Shown piece by piece: positions 4,634-5,635 of a stretch of DNA of 5,635 nucleotides. Below the pieces are notes generated by a model, which saw only the letters and a program-made list of their open reading frames with translations, was not told the DNA's origin and made no database searches. A program made the translations under genes and the position numbers. Source of the stretch: Bacteroidota bacterium (GTDB taxonomy: Bacteria > Bacteroidota > Bacteroidia > Bacteroidales > UBA1556); contig QMPB01000346.1 of assembly GCA_003648395.1 (NCBI GenBank), forward strand, positions 1 through 5,635, read 5' to 3'. How positions within the stretch are numbered: the stretch's first letter is position 1; the number at the start of each line of letters is the position of its first letter.

Positions 4634-5168
4634 ATTAATTAATAATGCTTCAATTGAATTTAAAATAGATATTAGTGACTCTCCCACAATACAGTTCCTC
4701 TACGATGATCAAAGAAGGGTAGAAGTATCTCCACTCTTCTCTCACTTTAAAACAAAGCTTCAAGAATATGACCTAATAATACTTGACCCCTTAATAGCAT
4801 TCTATGGCACAGATGAAAATAACAACTCAAGCGCAAGAAGATTTATGCAGCTCTTTACAGATTGGGCTAATAAAGAGAACAAGACAATAATCTTTATTCA
4901 CCATAGTACAAAAAATACAACTCAGTGTAGAGGGGCTTCAGCATTTGTTGATGCAGTAAGAACCGTATATGAACTAGATATGATAAAAGATAGTGAAGGT
5001 AAACCTGTAGACTCTAATATGAGAATTGTTAAACTAACTAAAGATAACTATGGCATTGGTAATATACTAGGTAGTCATAGTGTTAAAAGAGAACTTTTTC
5101 CTCTTAAAATAAATTATGAAGAGACTACTTTCACTGAAACTAGTTTTGGGATGCATAATGATTTTTAA
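4617..5168 (+). pseudogene. 5'-truncated RepA-like replicative helicase (AAA_25/RecA fold)
   Basis: From 4617 the frame is open for 183 residues to the TAA at 5166-5168, but there is no usable start until the ATG at 4845, which already lies beyond Walker B. YDLIILDPLIAF (from 4767) is the Walker B region with D at 4785. FIHHSTK (HH at 4899-4904) and CRGASAFVDAVR (from 4926) are the sensor and arginine-containing motifs of RepA-type hexameric helicases, the group of RSF1010 RepA that unwinds plasmid DNA. Walker A (GxxxxGKS/T) and everything before it are missing. The family is usually about 280 residues or more, so about a third or more is gone. The frame is the same as that of parB, separated from it only by the TAA at 4614-4616. 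A product from the ATG at 4845 (107 residues) would lack both Walker motifs and should be inactive. A possible front end lies at 1263-1361. Confidence 0.8.
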
Positions 5169-5235
5169 AATAAGAGTAGGGTAGGGTGATGATAAATAGG
5201 TTACGATTATTTTTATATAGACTCTTTAGATCTAG

Positions 5236-5261
5236 AAAATGGGGCGAGAACCCAAGATTTT
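5236..5261. terminator. weak bidirectional terminator-like hairpin
   Basis: AAAA-TGGG (5236-5243) can pair with CCCA (5251-5254) and TTTT (5258-5261), with a 3-base bulge and a GCGAGAA-type loop. It lies between two convergent units, the helicase remnant (ends 5168) and the DUF1294 gene (ends 5382), where a shared terminator is expected. The GC stem is only three to four pairs, so confidence is low. The rest of 5169-5381 shows no gene. Confidence 0.3.
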
Positions 5262-5381
5262 AAAACATTGCTAAGTAATTTATAAAATAATCTATAGGAG
5301 CTTCTCTGAGCTCTAGTAACTGTTAGCTATGTGTTAGTCCTACAGTAGTGTTCTTTTATCCTTCAGAGTGCTTAATAGTCT

Positions 5382-5635
5382 CTAAAACTCCTCAAACTTG
5401 TAAACCATTAAGAATATCTTTAAAATAAAAAAGAATATAGCAGTTTGCAGTATTACAAGGATGCTGAACTTTATTATAAAAGAGGGCTTTTTAATTTTAT
5501 GTCTAAAAATAAACATAGAGAGTAGGGCACCTATAGTTCCACCAATTAAAGTAGTAAATAGTAGTCTGTTTTCAGACACTCTTGAAATGTTTTTAGAATT
5601 TTTTAGCGTCAGCGATTTGTCATTGCCATAAAGTA
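5382..5635 (-). CDS. DUF1294 membrane protein, N-terminus beyond window
   Basis: The frame continues to the window edge, giving at least 84 residues. The GTG at 5579 is an internal valine (SRVSENRLL), not the start. The visible N-terminal part, LYGNDKSL, then SRVSENRLL, LIGGTIGALLSMFIFRHKIKKPSF and FSILVILQ, follows the DUF1294 pattern: a D-K after the first helix, an R-(I/V)-(P/S)-E-x-x-L box, GGxxGA, and an F-RHK loop before the last helices. Two to three hydrophobic helices are visible (about LLFTTLIGGTIGALLSMFIF and FIIKFSILVILQTAIFFFILKIF). DUF1294 proteins are small inner-membrane proteins without an established function; some are fused to a cold-shock domain, which would lie beyond the edge if present. 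The TAG stop is at 5384-5382. Confidence 0.75.
   Translation of the reverse strand, partial: LYGNDKSLTLKNSKNISRVSENRLLFTTLIGGTIGALLSMFIFRHKIKKPSFIIKFSILVILQTAIFFFILKIFLMVYKFEEF

Noticed and set aside
4499..4687. Minus-strand open frame of 62 residues.
   Set aside because: It lies antisense to the end of parB and the start of the helicase remnant; Ser/Phe-rich shadow product with no support.
4892..4952. TTATTCAC-like sequence in the helicase remnant as a DnaA box.
   Set aside because: It encodes the conserved FIHH motif and is outside the iteron region; no cluster of such boxes was seen.
5236..5261. GGGGCGAGAACCC segment as a tRNA T-arm remnant or attachment site.
   Set aside because: No acceptor, D- or anticodon arm could be found around it, and there is no integrase gene in the window.
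1..5635. The window as a closed circular plasmid.
   Set aside because: Joining the ends gives the left edge gene a stop after eight more codons and does not provide a membrane-helix N-terminus for DUF1294, so the window is more likely a part of something larger.

Overview
The window looks like part of a low-GC plasmid (or plasmid-derived island), most likely from a Campylobacterota host such as the Arcobacter/Sulfurimonas group. That assignment is an inference from the very AT-rich composition, clear GGAG-type ribosome sites, TGn-TATAAT extended -10 promoters and the general look of the small membrane and helix-turn-helix proteins; no marker gene fixes the taxon. Genes run off both ends. Joining position 5635 to position 1 does not rebuild a coherent reading frame for either edge gene, so I do not read the window as a complete circle.

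Left arm (1-1266). Three minus-strand genes encode small membrane proteins of unknown function: 478-894, 268-462 and a partial one at 1-171. They are transcribed from a near-consensus promoter (TTGACT-N17-TATACT) at 963-935. Divergent from them is a 77-residue helix-turn-helix protein (1033-1266). Its -10 box is one arm of a perfect inverted repeat, which suggests autoregulation.

Replication module (1414-2957). A Rep_3-type initiator is encoded on the minus strand (1856-2869). At least thirteen copies of a 17-bp iteron (TTTCCCATAATGAGGAC) flank it: nine downstream, in head-facing groups around an AT-rich centre, and four in its promoter and leader. One upstream iteron overlaps the probable rep -10, and another supplies the rep Shine-Dalgarno sequence, so replication initiation and Rep synthesis seem to share the same binding sites.

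Partition module (3038-4633). Divergent from rep are parA (3077-3724) and parB (3717-4616), which overlap by 8 bp. An extended -10 promoter and an inverted repeat precede them. A perfect 18-bp palindrome, AGTTTCGCATGCGAAACT, begins on the last base of the parB stop codon and is the best candidate centromere (parS).

Right arm (4617-5635). Directly after the palindrome comes the 3' part of a RepA-like hexameric helicase gene (Walker B, HH and RGASAFVDAVR motifs) with no start codon and no Walker A. A short possible 5' remnant, ending at a Walker-A-like TAMPG, lies just after the helix-turn-helix gene (about 1263-1361). If that is right, the Rep_3/iteron/ParABS cassette sits inside an older HTH-repA unit, which would make this a replacement of one replicon by another. 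The window ends with the C-terminal part of a DUF1294 membrane protein on the minus strand.
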